Shown here: positions 36,427 through 44,811 of the stretch, in pieces
Layout: every line of letters begins with the position of its first letter
Position numbering within the stretch: the stretch's first letter is position 1
DNA from: Mucilaginibacter sp. KACC 22773
GTDB lineage: Bacteria > Bacteroidota > Bacteroidia > Sphingobacteriales > Sphingobacteriaceae
DNA: 64,000 nucleotides
Assembly: GCF_028736215.1 (NCBI RefSeq)
Contig: NZ_CP117883.1
Location: 3,968,001-4,032,000 of the forward strand
Reading direction: 5' to 3'
Program-made: the position numbers and the translations under genes
Notes under the pieces: generated by a model
Told to the model about the DNA's origin: nothing
The model's input: the letters and a program-made list of their open reading frames with translations, nothing else
The model's database searches: none

Positions 36427-37929
36427 TTATTTCCAAAATGGATTTTGAGTTAATAAGTTGTTTTGTGAAATAAGCTTACGGGATATCGGCCAGTAAATTC
36501 CCTGGGAGTTTATAAGGTTTAAAAAAGCGGGATTATTTTGCTTGATTTTATTATACCTTACCAAATCGTACCATCGTTGCCCCTCGCCCAGTAATTCGCG
36601 ATGCCGCTCTTCAAAAATCAGCTCAATCAGCTCTCCGCTATTGATGGTGATAGTTGTTATTCCGCGCCTTGTCATTACGTTTAGTAGTTCGTTTAAAGCT
36701 CCGTTTTGATCACCTAAAACAGCTAATGCCTCGGCACGTAACAAAACAATATCTTCAAGCCTGGTAAAAATTAAAGCGCTGGTGAAATACCTGAAAGTGG
36801 GGTCGGTGGTACCTCCTTGTATAACTTTTATCTTACTAAAAATGGGGTACTTACCATTTATATTGGTAAAATATCTTTCGGACCGTGGCAGCCCAAGTGT
36901 ATCAACACTAAAGCGTTCGTCATTTGGCTGATTAAATATTTTTAAAATGGTGTCTTTGGGCATATAGATATCAGGAACCTTTTTGTTTAAAACAGGTTCG
37001 GCCAGGGTCAACTCTTCTATATGGCCTGTTCCGGAACCGTCAATATGCCCCCAGTCGGAATTGAAACCAAACATCTGGCTGGTGTTTTTATTAAAAAAGA
37101 ATCCGTTTGATTTGGTCAGGTCCTCGGTATTCTGGAAACCAATGCCACTTTTGCCATAGTTATCCTCAACAAATTTGGTATAGGTGGCAACATCCGTATA
37201 ATTGCCTTGCCAGGCCGCCAAATGAGCCAAAACAGCATATGCCGTATTTTTTGTTGCTAAAGCACCGCCCCACCTGGTTCTGTCCTCGTTATAATAGTTA
37301 CCGGGTTGCTGAACATCGCCGCCACTATAAATAAATGGCAAATCGGCGGCGGCCGTTAACATTTCCTGCTGAGCCCAGACCAATATTTTACCCTGATTTT
37401 CACGGGGTTTGTTTTCAAACTTGCCATCGTGCGATGTGATAATAAACGGTACATCGCCCCATATCCTAACCATGTAGAAGTAAGCGAAGGCTCTGAGGAA
37501 GCGGGCCTGGGCAACATCAACAATCATATTGTTTTCTGTATAACGCTTATCAGCCGCTTTTACATCGCCAACGCGTTCAAGGAAAATATTTGCTGCATTC
37601 ACGATGGCATAAAACCTGGTCCAGTCGGATAAAGCATCCACGGTTGGGTAGGATGCATTTAGTTTATTACCGGCAATGGCTTTAAGATCGGGCCTGTTTG
37701 GGCTGATAAATTCGCCTGTCCGAACATCTCCATATAGCCAATGACTGTCGTTATCAGATAATGCGGCACGGGTAAGCGCGTAAACTCCCAGCAGGCCGGC
37801 ACGGGTATCTTCCAGCTTATTCCACATATTCACTTCGGCAACTACCCTTACAGAATTTATATCCAGTGTTTTATTACAACCGGTTAAGGCCACAAAAAAC
37901 AGAAGCGTGATATATAATATCTTTTTCAT
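36427..37929 (-). CDS. SusD/RagB-family glycan-binding lipoprotein
   Basis: 500 aa from the ATG at 37929 (MKKILYITLLFFVALTGC, lipobox Cys18). SusD landmarks: VAQARFLRAFAYFYMVRIWGDVPFI, LLRAEALAVLGDQNGALNELLNV and LIFEERHRELLGEGQRWYDLVR, ending NPFWK. It partners the SusC encoded 22 bp upstream. Confidence 0.95.
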   Translation of the reverse strand: MKKILYITLLFFVALTGCNKTLDINSVRVVAEVNMWNKLEDTRAGLLGVYALTRAALSDNDSHWLYGDVRTGEFISPNRPDLKAIAGNKLNASYPTVDALSDWTRFYAIVNAANIFLERVGDVKAADKRYTENNMIVDVAQARFLRAFAYFYMVRIWGDVPFIITSHDGKFENKPRENQGKILVWAQQEMLTAAADLPFIYSGGDVQQPGNYYNEDRTRWGGALATKNTAYAVLAHLAAWQGNYTDVATYTKFVEDNYGKSGIGFQNTEDLTKSNGFFFNKNTSQMFGFNSDWGHIDGSGTGHIEELTLAEPVLNKKVPDIYMPKDTILKIFNQPNDERFSVDTLGLPRSERYFTNINGKYPIFSKIKVIQGGTTDPTFRYFTSALIFTRLEDIVLLRAEALAVLGDQNGALNELLNVMTRRGITTITINSGELIELIFEERHRELLGEGQRWYDLVRYNKIKQNNPAFLNLINSQGIYWPISRKLISQNNLLTQNPFWK

Positions 37930-37951
37930 TTTTGTAATTCGTTTTTCCATG

Positions 37952-40945
37952 CTATAATTCCATTTTCACTCCTAATGTGTACGTTCTTGGTATTGGCAGT
38001 CCGTAGCCTGTATCATACCCGTTATAATTTACCAGCTCGGGGTCCTGGCCGGTGTAAGGTGTGATGGTAAATACATTATTAACTGATGCGTACACGTAAA
38101 ACCGGGTTACGTTTATGCTTTTTCTACGCAGTGTTTTGGTAAGGTCGTAACCAACTAACACCGTCCTCAATTTCAGGAACGAAGCATTTTCAAGAAATAA
38201 ATTCTGATCAACACGGTATGGAATTACTGTGCTCCATGGATTATACAAAGGGTACTTACTATAATCTCCCCGTTTTTCCCAATAGGTAATCTCTTTAACT
38301 GAGTTAACATCACTATTGCCTTCCCTGTTAATAAAATCAAACCGGTTGGCCATCTCCTGGTTAATCAGGTCTCGGCCCAGGTTAAAATAAAAATTGAGGT
38401 TTAAGCTCCAGTTACCGTATCTGAAATTATTATCAAAACCACCCGATATTTTGGGCAACGAGTGGCCTGTTAGTATTTTGTCGTTATTGTCAATAGCGTT
38501 ATCGCCATTCAAATCGCGCCATTTAGGATCGCCGGCCTGCAATGGAATTCCGTTATACTTAGCGGGTTGTCCGTTAACCACCGGAACCTGGTCATTTGAG
38601 GTATAAATACCATCGTTCACTAAAAGCCAGTATTGATCAACCGGCTGGCCAACCTTTAAAAGTTTATCGCCAATTATAATTTCGTTTAAGCCCCTTGGGA
38701 GTGCTTTTAATTTATTGGTATTGTGGTTAAGATTTAAAGATGATGTCCAGCCAAAGTTTTTATGATTGATTATATTGGCTGCTATCGAAACATCTATACC
38801 GCTGTTGTTTACGGCCATTCCACTTTCAATAGATTGCTTATAACCGTATTCGGCAAAGGCAGGGATGCCAATAAGCTGGTTCTTTTCTTCTTTATTATAC
38901 CAATCAACAGATAAGTGTAAACGGTTGTGGAGCAAACCGGCATCTACACCAAGATTAAGCTGATCTGAATACGACCACGGGATGCCGTAACCAATCCAAC
39001 CGGTTGAGTATGGCCTGGTTAATACACCAAATGCGTTATAACCAGGTACAGTTAAATTTCCGGTATAACCTACAGATGCTGTATACTGCGGGCCCTGTGC
39101 ATAATTATCATATGCATTCAATCGCCCTAACCGGCCGGCGCTAACACGCAATAAAAGATCATTCACGGTGGTGTTATCCTTCAGCATTTCCTTTTTTATA
39201 TTCCATGCGGCAGAAACTACAGGCGAATAAAACCAACGGCTTGTTGGCTGAGCATTTGAAGAGCCATCAGCACGTAATGTAACAGATAACAGGTACTTTT
39301 CTTTTAGTGTGTAATCTACTTTGCCATAAAATGACACCAGGTTGTCCCTGGTTTTATCCAAAAAGCGGTAGGTTAATTCACGTGGAAATGCAACCGGGGT
39401 TAAATAATTAGGATCATTGGGGTCTGAGTTTAACAGGTTTATTTTGATAAAATCGTTTACCCCTTTATACGCATAAGCATTGCTGTATTTATAAATGTTC
39501 CATTGGGTTGATTGTCCAACCTCCAGTTGAAAATCATGTACTTTGTTTAGGTTAAAAGAATATGTTGCTTTATTATCCAACATCAATCTTTGGTTAAAGC
39601 CAAAGTAGTTTGATGCGTAGCTATTACCCTGCAAAAGTGTGCGGGCATAAAATACATCGCGATAGCCCTCGTTATAATCAACACCAAAAGTGGTACTGAA
39701 ATTAAACTTTCCAAATTCAACGCCAATCCTTGCGTACCCGTCAATAATGTTGGTTTTGTTATTGTCAAAACCTTTTTGGTACTCTTTAAGATAGTTGGCA
39801 TAATAATCTTTATTGGGAGGCAAGGGAGCGCTCAGGTCGGGGAAATAATTAATCTGCGCAAACCTGTCGCGTAAATTTTTATTACGGGTACGGTCCAACC
39901 TGTTAGCATTTACCATAGTTGAAAACAAAAGCCACTTTACAGGTTTCATATTGATGTTAAACATGGCGCTATACCGATTTAGCGCTGTTCCATCAGCAAC
40001 CCCTTCGTTTTTCATATCGCCCAAAGAAAAGCGAAAATTCGCCCGGTTTGTACCACCCGAGATGCCGAAGTTGATACCATAAACTAAAGCGTTGCGGTAG
40101 TAAAGATCGCTCCAGTCGGCTTTCCCGCTATATACATTGTTAAGCGAATCGCTTAAATAAATAGGATAATTTTCATCATCAGAATATCGGCCGTTGGTAG
40201 TATACTGGTCGTAAAACCTCTGCCTGAAAGCGTTTTCGTATTTACCGTTTATGGTTGTTACCTGCGGCCGTTGCGCTAAACCGATATACGAATCAAAAGT
40301 GATGCTTCTTGAGGAGCCCGGCGTTTTTGAGGATAAAACAATTACTCCGTTCACTGCCCTTGGCCCATAAACCGCGGTAGCTGCCAAATCCTTCAATACT
40401 TCTATAGAAGCAATATTGTTCATATCAATACCGGCAAATATGTTAGTAGCAGGGCCGGGCCTGTTAAACTCATATTGCTGAATATCAAATGCAAACGGGT
40501 GTTCGGTTATTATCGGGATACCATCAAGTACCACAAGCGGCTGTGATTGATAAACCTCTCGTTGCGATAATAAGGGCATTGGCGCCCCCCTGATAAACAT
40601 GTTTTGTACAGAACCGGGCTCGCCCGAGGGTTCCTGGACATATAGCCCCGCGAATTTCCCTTTTAAAAGTTGTTGTAATGAAACTGCCGGAAATAAGGAT
40701 AATTCATAAGGTTTTTTAGTAACGCTATCGACAAAAAAGTTATAAATAGTACGCTTTTTTATAAAGTTGCTACTATCCTTTAACAACGAGTCCTTAACAG
40801 TTGTATCGCGACGAACTGTGGTGTCATTGTTAAACACAATATAGTTGATTTTGCTTCTCTCTCCCCTATTATCTTTAGCTAAGCAAGTAGGTGCATTTGT
40901 AGTAATTGCTGAAAAAACTACAAAGCACAGCCATAAGTATCGCAT
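37952..40945 (-). CDS. SusC-like TonB-dependent receptor lacking the N-terminal carboxypeptidase-like domain
   Basis: 997 aa. Signal peptide about 1-23. Unlike the two other SusC proteins of the window, residues 24-85 contain no carboxypeptidase-regulatory-like sandwich. Instead there is a short Asp/Lys/Thr-rich stretch (NDTTVRRDTTVKDSLLKDSS), then the plug directly (LQQLLKGKFAGLYV, LVVLDGIPI, IEVLKDLAATAVYGPRAVNGV), then the barrel ending TYTLGVKMEL. The first gene of the 11-gene operon. Loss of the extra domain may alter TonB-signal coupling; this is inference. Confidence 0.93.
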   Translation of the reverse strand: MRYLWLCFVVFSAITTNAPTCLAKDNRGERSKINYIVFNNDTTVRRDTTVKDSLLKDSSNFIKKRTIYNFFVDSVTKKPYELSLFPAVSLQQLLKGKFAGLYVQEPSGEPGSVQNMFIRGAPMPLLSQREVYQSQPLVVLDGIPIITEHPFAFDIQQYEFNRPGPATNIFAGIDMNNIASIEVLKDLAATAVYGPRAVNGVIVLSSKTPGSSRSITFDSYIGLAQRPQVTTINGKYENAFRQRFYDQYTTNGRYSDDENYPIYLSDSLNNVYSGKADWSDLYYRNALVYGINFGISGGTNRANFRFSLGDMKNEGVADGTALNRYSAMFNINMKPVKWLLFSTMVNANRLDRTRNKNLRDRFAQINYFPDLSAPLPPNKDYYANYLKEYQKGFDNNKTNIIDGYARIGVEFGKFNFSTTFGVDYNEGYRDVFYARTLLQGNSYASNYFGFNQRLMLDNKATYSFNLNKVHDFQLEVGQSTQWNIYKYSNAYAYKGVNDFIKINLLNSDPNDPNYLTPVAFPRELTYRFLDKTRDNLVSFYGKVDYTLKEKYLLSVTLRADGSSNAQPTSRWFYSPVVSAAWNIKKEMLKDNTTVNDLLLRVSAGRLGRLNAYDNYAQGPQYTASVGYTGNLTVPGYNAFGVLTRPYSTGWIGYGIPWSYSDQLNLGVDAGLLHNRLHLSVDWYNKEEKNQLIGIPAFAEYGYKQSIESGMAVNNSGIDVSIAANIINHKNFGWTSSLNLNHNTNKLKALPRGLNEIIIGDKLLKVGQPVDQYWLLVNDGIYTSNDQVPVVNGQPAKYNGIPLQAGDPKWRDLNGDNAIDNNDKILTGHSLPKISGGFDNNFRYGNWSLNLNFYFNLGRDLINQEMANRFDFINREGNSDVNSVKEITYWEKRGDYSKYPLYNPWSTVIPYRVDQNLFLENASFLKLRTVLVGYDLTKTLRRKSINVTRFYVYASVNNVFTITPYTGQDPELVNYNGYDTGYGLPIPRTYTLGVKMEL

Positions 40946-41142
40946 AATTAATGGATAATTTGATTAATGATATAAAAATTTGATTTGGAAAGGATTATAC
41001 CCTCACGAAGACGGTATGCTGCTTAGGCATCTGAAGCATTTTCCCGGGAAGTGTGATGTTGAGTAAGGTTTGTGGGCATAGATTTTAGTTTAAGGATTTA
41101 CTGATTTAATTGCAGGCAGGGATAAATATTCAGGATTACATC

Positions 41143-41250
41143 CTAACATTTTAAACCACTACATATTGTTTTGGGAGTGACCGCCTGGAGCAGGCAGTAA
41201 TAATTGGCCATAGCCGCAAAGGCCATAATAGCATTTTTTCGTGTGTTCAT
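41143..41250 (-). CDS. Possible 35-aa peptide upstream of the susC operon
   Basis: Short ORF from an ATG at 41250: basic start (MNTRKN), a hydrophobic middle (AIMAFAAMANYYCLLQAV) and a Cys-containing tail (TICSGLKC). The frame stays open to 41559 but the upstream part looks non-coding. The ORF stops 197 bp before the first susC of the operon. It could be a leader peptide, a small membrane peptide or chance; weak evidence. Confidence 0.3.
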   Translation of the reverse strand: MNTRKNAIMAFAAMANYYCLLQAVTPKTICSGLKC

Positions 41251-41373
41251 AATTTGGTAAATGTTAATTAGTACAAACCGGAAGTTTTCAATCACTTTAA
41301 GCCGGCATAGTATTATTATAATTGTGAAATAAAAATATGGTAAAAAATGCACTAACTTTTCGCCACAAGACAA

Positions 41374-41405
41374 ATTGATACTATTTGACGAAATATTGAT
41401 ACAAT
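41374..41405 (-). promoter_or_regulatory. Direct repeat ATTGATACWAT, 21-bp spacing
   Basis: ATTGATACTAT (41374-41384) and ATTGATACAAT (41395-41405) are 21 bp apart start to start, two helical turns, so a dimeric regulator could bind both on one face. They lie 430-460 bp upstream of the first gene of the lipoprotein operon. The second copy contains TGATACAA, also seen upstream of the first susC and, inverted, in the element before the exopolysaccharide genes. Confidence 0.4.
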
Positions 41406-41666
41406 TTGTTGCAGATTGGTTAACCAGAGGGACAATATCGCATAAATCATTTAGCGATTTAAGATAAAACAATAGAAATAAGCCTTGCAATACCCTATTT
41501 ATAAGTGGATTATAATAGTATAAGCGGCTTTCTGCAAATAAGGTTTTTATATTATACACCTTGTAGATACCAAACTATCCCCGGAAATAAATTAGGCACC
41601 AAAGTTTTTCACCGCAGATAAACTTTAATTTGACTTCATCAGCCCATGATCTACCATATCGTGAAA

Positions 41667-41741
41667 TTGTTATACACTTTTTCCCACATTGTATCAGTTT
41701 ACAACTTTACATTCTCCTGAGACAAATTTCATATATTTTTA
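41667..41741 (+). promoter_or_regulatory. Conserved 30-bp element with -7-like box upstream of the 49-aa ORF
   Basis: 41667-41696 (TTGTTATACAC ... CACATTGTATCA) matches 44737-44766 at 27 of 30 positions. In both places a TAYTTTTATGC box begins 67 bp after the start of the element (here 41734), resembling the Bacteroidota -7 box TAnnTTTG. The box lies 90 bp before the 41825 start codon. Identical spacing argues for a shared promoter architecture. Confidence 0.6.
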
Positions 41742-41824
41742 TGCTATTCTTTTACCTAACAATACTTTTTGAGAGCATAATCAATCAACATTGTAACCTG
41801 AATAATTAACTAAATCAAAACAAA

Positions 41825-41974
41825 ATGAAAACCTTAACTAAATCATTCAAAGCAGTAATCTACGGTAATGCAGACGCCATACAGCTAAGAAATGTTTCTC
41901 TGGCGCTAATTGTTCCAGCATTAATAATCTTTTTCATTTTTGCGGCTCACGCGCAAAATGGCGGCGTAAATTAG
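41825..41974 (+). CDS. Putative 49-aa single-span small protein
   Basis: ORF of 49 codons plus stop. Residues 1-20 are mildly basic (MKTLTKSFKAVIYGNADAIQ); residues about 24-42 form one hydrophobic helix (VSLALIVPALIIFFIFAAHA) followed by AQNGGVN. It reads either as a small membrane protein or as a precursor with a signal peptide whose cleavage would leave only a few residues. It is preceded by the same 30-bp element and promoter-like box as the exopolysaccharide operon, and followed by a perfect hairpin at 42086-42108. I recognise no family. Supported by context rather than homology. Confidence 0.5.
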   Translation: MKTLTKSFKAVIYGNADAIQLRNVSLALIVPALIIFFIFAAHAQNGGVN

Positions 41975-42085
41975 ACCGATACAACGCCTCACTACCGGTT
42001 CGCTATCAGCGATATTCTATACAAATTTGCCTGTATAAAATCAGGTAGTGTAAATACATTTGTGGTTTGACCACCGATAAATTGG

Positions 42086-42108
42086 GCCTGCGCTACATTT
42101 GCGCAGGC
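42086..42108 (+). terminator. Perfect 8-bp stem hairpin downstream of the 49-aa ORF
   Basis: GCCTGCGC, 7-base loop TACATTT, GCGCAGGC. GC-rich stem in an AT-rich region, 112 bp after the stop at 41974. There is no U-tract directly after it, so it may be a Rho-independent terminator of weak type, or an RNA-stabilising hairpin. Confidence 0.45.
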
Positions 42109-42304
42109 ACTGAGTGATTTAGATGAAATCTCTTCCGCCACCCAGCCTCAAAAACACATATCTACAAATTTCATCATTCGTATTCAGGTCTTGCTGCTCA
42201 ATTATTGTCTTCAAAAATCAGTTTGCATATCAAGACTGCTAAATAGTTTTCGATATCCCTGACTTGTTGTCATTAGGCTGCCAGCCAGGATGATCTCCCC
42301 CACT

Positions 42305-42463
42305 CTATGTAGTGTTTCCAACTCTCTCACCTTTCAAAATCGCTTTCTTGTTCATTATTATTTTAAGATAATCCGCAAAGAGACCTTTTTGGTTCCAATT
42401 ATTCCATTGGTGCGTAAATTTCTTTTTCAAATACCAGCGCTTGCTTTTCTCAATTAACGACAT
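42305..42463 (-). pseudogene. Possible gene remnant or small basic ORF
   Basis: From an ATG at 42463 the frame encodes 52 residues with a protein-like, strongly basic and aromatic composition (SKRWYLKKKFTHQWNNWNQK). The frame is open back to a stop at 42536-42538, giving 76 codons. A second frame continues with protein-like sequence beyond the stop (EIILAGSLMTTSQGYRKLF). This could be a decayed gene broken by a frameshift. No family recognised. Confidence 0.25.
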
Positions 42464-43069
42464 TATGTATCGCACCAGCTTATAATAATAAGTCAGAATC
42501 CGCCGGTTTTTATTGTCAATGGCATAGCTTTCGCCTTACCAATTCAATTTTCATTAAATTAGCTACAATTCACATCACCAAATTAACAATAAACCAATTT
42601 CGTTGAGGTATTTTTGAATTATACGTAATTAACTCATGCACACTTTCCATATATCACAATCAATATAAAAATTAAAAACATATAAATAATATATATATAA
42701 ATACAATAAACAATCAATACATATTGTAAAAAATATCAAATAAACACAAATTGTTTAAAAAAAATATCATCATTTTAAATACTTGTTTAACAAAAATGTG
42801 ACAAAATTCAATAAAGAATATATTATATGGGTTTAAATCCCTGAATTTATACCGGGAATATTTATACACAAAAAAAGAAAATGATTACACAATTTGGGGT
42901 CGCCATTGATCGCAAAAATTCAAAAAATTCATTCCTTAATGTACATTACGATTGCGTTAGCAAGAAAATAAAACATAATATTTGAAACCTTTATAATTCT
43001 TTAATCGTAAAACACGTCTGTCCTATAGTTTTTTATTCTTTTATAGCGAAATTTTAAAAGCCCAAGCTG

Positions 43070-43363
43070 ATGGTATTGGAAAGAACGACAACATCCGATG
43101 ACAACAAAGAACAGACTTTCGGTCTTAATGGAATCAATTTTAAAATTAATATTGATGAATTTAAGGACTTTTTAAAGCATTGCTCAGCTTTTATGGACAT
43201 TAGCAAAGAAGGATTTGATACCATGCTCGGGTCAATTTCAGACGCCATTATTGATAACGAAAATCAAAATACAACTATCGAAGAGATCAGGCCTCAACTG
43301 AAATTTCTCAGGGAAATTAATTTTTATTTAAAGAGTATTTACGATTTTGATAAATCAAAATAA
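43070..43363 (+). CDS. 97-aa protein of unknown function
   Basis: Acidic, probably helical protein starting MVLERTTTSDDNK with no signal peptide or membrane helix. It includes FKINIDEFKDFLKHCSAFMD and PQLKFLREINFYLKSIYDF. It converges on the HTH gene at 43378 with a 14-bp gap. I recognise no family. The position beside the antiterminator and exopolysaccharide genes makes a regulatory or accessory role possible but unproven. Confidence 0.6.
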   Translation: MVLERTTTSDDNKEQTFGLNGINFKINIDEFKDFLKHCSAFMDISKEGFDTMLGSISDAIIDNENQNTTIEEIRPQLKFLREINFYLKSIYDFDKSK

Positions 43364-43377
43364 CTAATTGATTTTAA

Positions 43378-43791
43378 TTATTTTTGATCTGATCGGTTTT
43401 TCATCTCCGATTCTATCTCCGCGGTATATTTTTCGGCCATTTTGGTTAAAAGCAAATTATACTTTTCCAGGGTCTCTAAATACTTATCTTTCCAATAACT
43501 AACTTCGTTTTGATGGGATAATTCATTGCCGCTTTTGGGACCTCTCTGGTAATCCACCTGAGCAAAGTCGTCAGGTTTAAATAAATGAGGAAATTCCACC
43601 GAGAAATCGTGTTTAATATGTACGCCAATCTGGTAAATCAGCTCTGTTTTAAGATATTGCTGATTAAACCAATAGTACACGGATCTCCTGTTAACCTTGG
43701 CAAGTCTGGCCAATTCACTTATGTTATATCCCTCACGCCTAACAACTAATTCAACGATTTGTCCATGATGAATATCCATAAAAGCAATCAA
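43378..43791 (-). CDS. Small HTH protein with C-terminal coiled coil
   Basis: 137 aa from 43791, or 133 aa from an ATG at 43779 (MDIHHGQIVELVV). The HTH is at about residues 14-45 (VVRREGYNISELARLAKVNRRSVYYWFNQ) and resembles the domains of phage-repressor/MerR-like or Xre-like proteins. The C-terminal third is charged and likely coiled-coil (WKDKYLETLEKYNLLLTKMAEKY). Lies 76 bp downstream of the UpxY-like gene on the same strand. A local regulator of the exopolysaccharide locus is a plausible reading. Confidence 0.7.
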   Translation of the reverse strand: MIAFMDIHHGQIVELVVRREGYNISELARLAKVNRRSVYYWFNQQYLKTELIYQIGVHIKHDFSVEFPHLFKPDDFAQVDYQRGPKSGNELSHQNEVSYWKDKYLETLEKYNLLLTKMAEKYTAEIESEMKNRSDQK

Positions 43792-43867
43792 TTTTTGTAA
43801 AAATTAGCAGTAACGATTATTTTTAATCTATAACTATTATAAGAAATAATAATTGACCTTTTTTTTG

Positions 43868-44401
43868 TTAGATGGCCGTACTCAACGTTAATTGGTTGGC
43901 GTTAACTTTTACAATAACAGCACAGTCCAGCTGCTCAATTACCATAAGCACTTTTGTACCCATTATTTTATTTACCAAACCCTCCACGTTAAAAAGTACA
44001 CCATCGTTTACTTTAACCTTATCTCCAACCTTCAAGCTTTTTAAACTAACTACCTGTACATCAGCATATGACTGCGTGATAATTTTAATTTGTTCGATCT
44101 CATTATCACTAATAACTACTGGTTTCCCATTATTCGAGATCAGGTCAATCACACCTGGCACATATCTTACGTTACTTAATTGAAGTGGATTTGCTTTAAC
44201 AAATAAATAAGATGGAAAGAAAGGCTTTTCTACCGTCTTAATCCGGTCAGCCCACTTATTTCGTGAGGTAATCACCGGACAATATGCTAAAATACCTTGC
44301 TCTTTCAGGCTTTTATCAATTCGTCTTTCAAAATTTGACCGGGTATAAATGACCATCCAGTGCTCTGGAGAATTATTAAGTTTCAATATTTTCGGGTTCA
44401 C
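43868..44401 (-). CDS. UpxY/NusG-like transcription antiterminator
   Basis: 177 aa from a GTG at 44401. NGN domain at about 12-105 (HWMVIYTRSNFERRIDKSL, EKPFFPSYLFVKANP, VPGVIDLISNNGKPVVIS) and a C-terminal KOW-like domain (LKVGDKVKVNDGVLFNVEGLVNKI). NusG paralogues of the UpxY/RfaH type ride with RNA polymerase and let it read through long capsule or exopolysaccharide operons. In Bacteroides, upxY is the first gene of the operon it controls; here it is divergent from the exopolysaccharide genes and 609 bp away, so it would have to act in trans. Confidence 0.88.
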   Translation of the reverse strand: MNPKILKLNNSPEHWMVIYTRSNFERRIDKSLKEQGILAYCPVITSRNKWADRIKTVEKPFFPSYLFVKANPLQLSNVRYVPGVIDLISNNGKPVVISDNEIEQIKIITQSYADVQVVSLKSLKVGDKVKVNDGVLFNVEGLVNKIMGTKVLMVIEQLDCAVIVKVNANQLTLSTAI

Positions 44402-44591
44402 GGTTTTTTTTAATATCTCTTTATAAATTATCGTACCATTTAATTTGCCTTACCCTTTAATTAACAAACTCTGCTTATTTTTCCATGTCTAAACAAGCAA
44501 ATTAGCCCGACATTTTATTATTTATTATTTAACACAATGAATATATACATATTAATATAAAATATTTTTACAATAAGAGTAGCGTGGGTAG

Positions 44592-44604
44592 TTACATCAT
44601 GTAA
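44592..44604. promoter_or_regulatory. 13-bp perfect palindrome
   Basis: TTACATCATGTAA, arms of six with a one-base centre, 191 bp upstream of the antiterminator start and about 400 bp upstream of the export gene. Operator-like, but of unknown owner. Confidence 0.3.
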
Positions 44605-44736
44605 TAAATGCTTTTTTCAACATTCGTTTTTTTTTTGCAATCAATTAAACTGGCAAGTACCGACAGACAACTCTAAAAATCGGCTGTTTTTATAGAATGT
44701 GCCCCCCTTCTCACTTTTTCACATTTTACGTGCTGT

Positions 44737-44811
44737 TTGTTATACACATCTTCACACATTGTATCAAGATGCAATAACATTGCGATATTAATAACACAAG
44801 ACCTACTTTTA
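44737..44811 (+). promoter_or_regulatory. Conserved 30-bp element with -7-like box upstream of the exopolysaccharide operon
   Basis: 44737-44766 (TTGTTATACAC ... CACATTGTATCA) matches 41667-41696 at 27 of 30 positions. The TACTTTTATGC box begins at 44804, the same 67-bp offset as in the other copy. An ATTG at 44779-44782 lies 21 bp before the box and could serve as the -33 element. Likely the main promoter region of the exopolysaccharide locus. Confidence 0.6.

Larger units (their letters stand above)
40946..43069. other. Two-kilobase AT-rich intergenic zone
   Basis: This zone lies between the minus-strand lipoprotein operon and the genes before the exopolysaccharide locus. It holds two tiny ORFs (41143-41250 minus and 41825-41974 plus), a spaced direct repeat, a conserved promoter-like element, a perfect hairpin and a possible gene remnant, each listed separately. 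The part 42560-43060 is very AT-rich and shows nothing else I can support. Confidence 0.6.

Noticed and set aside
41251..41559. Upstream extension of the 35-aa ORF to 138 codons
   Set aside because: The extension has no protein-like pattern and covers the motif-rich leader; only the short 3' part looks possible.
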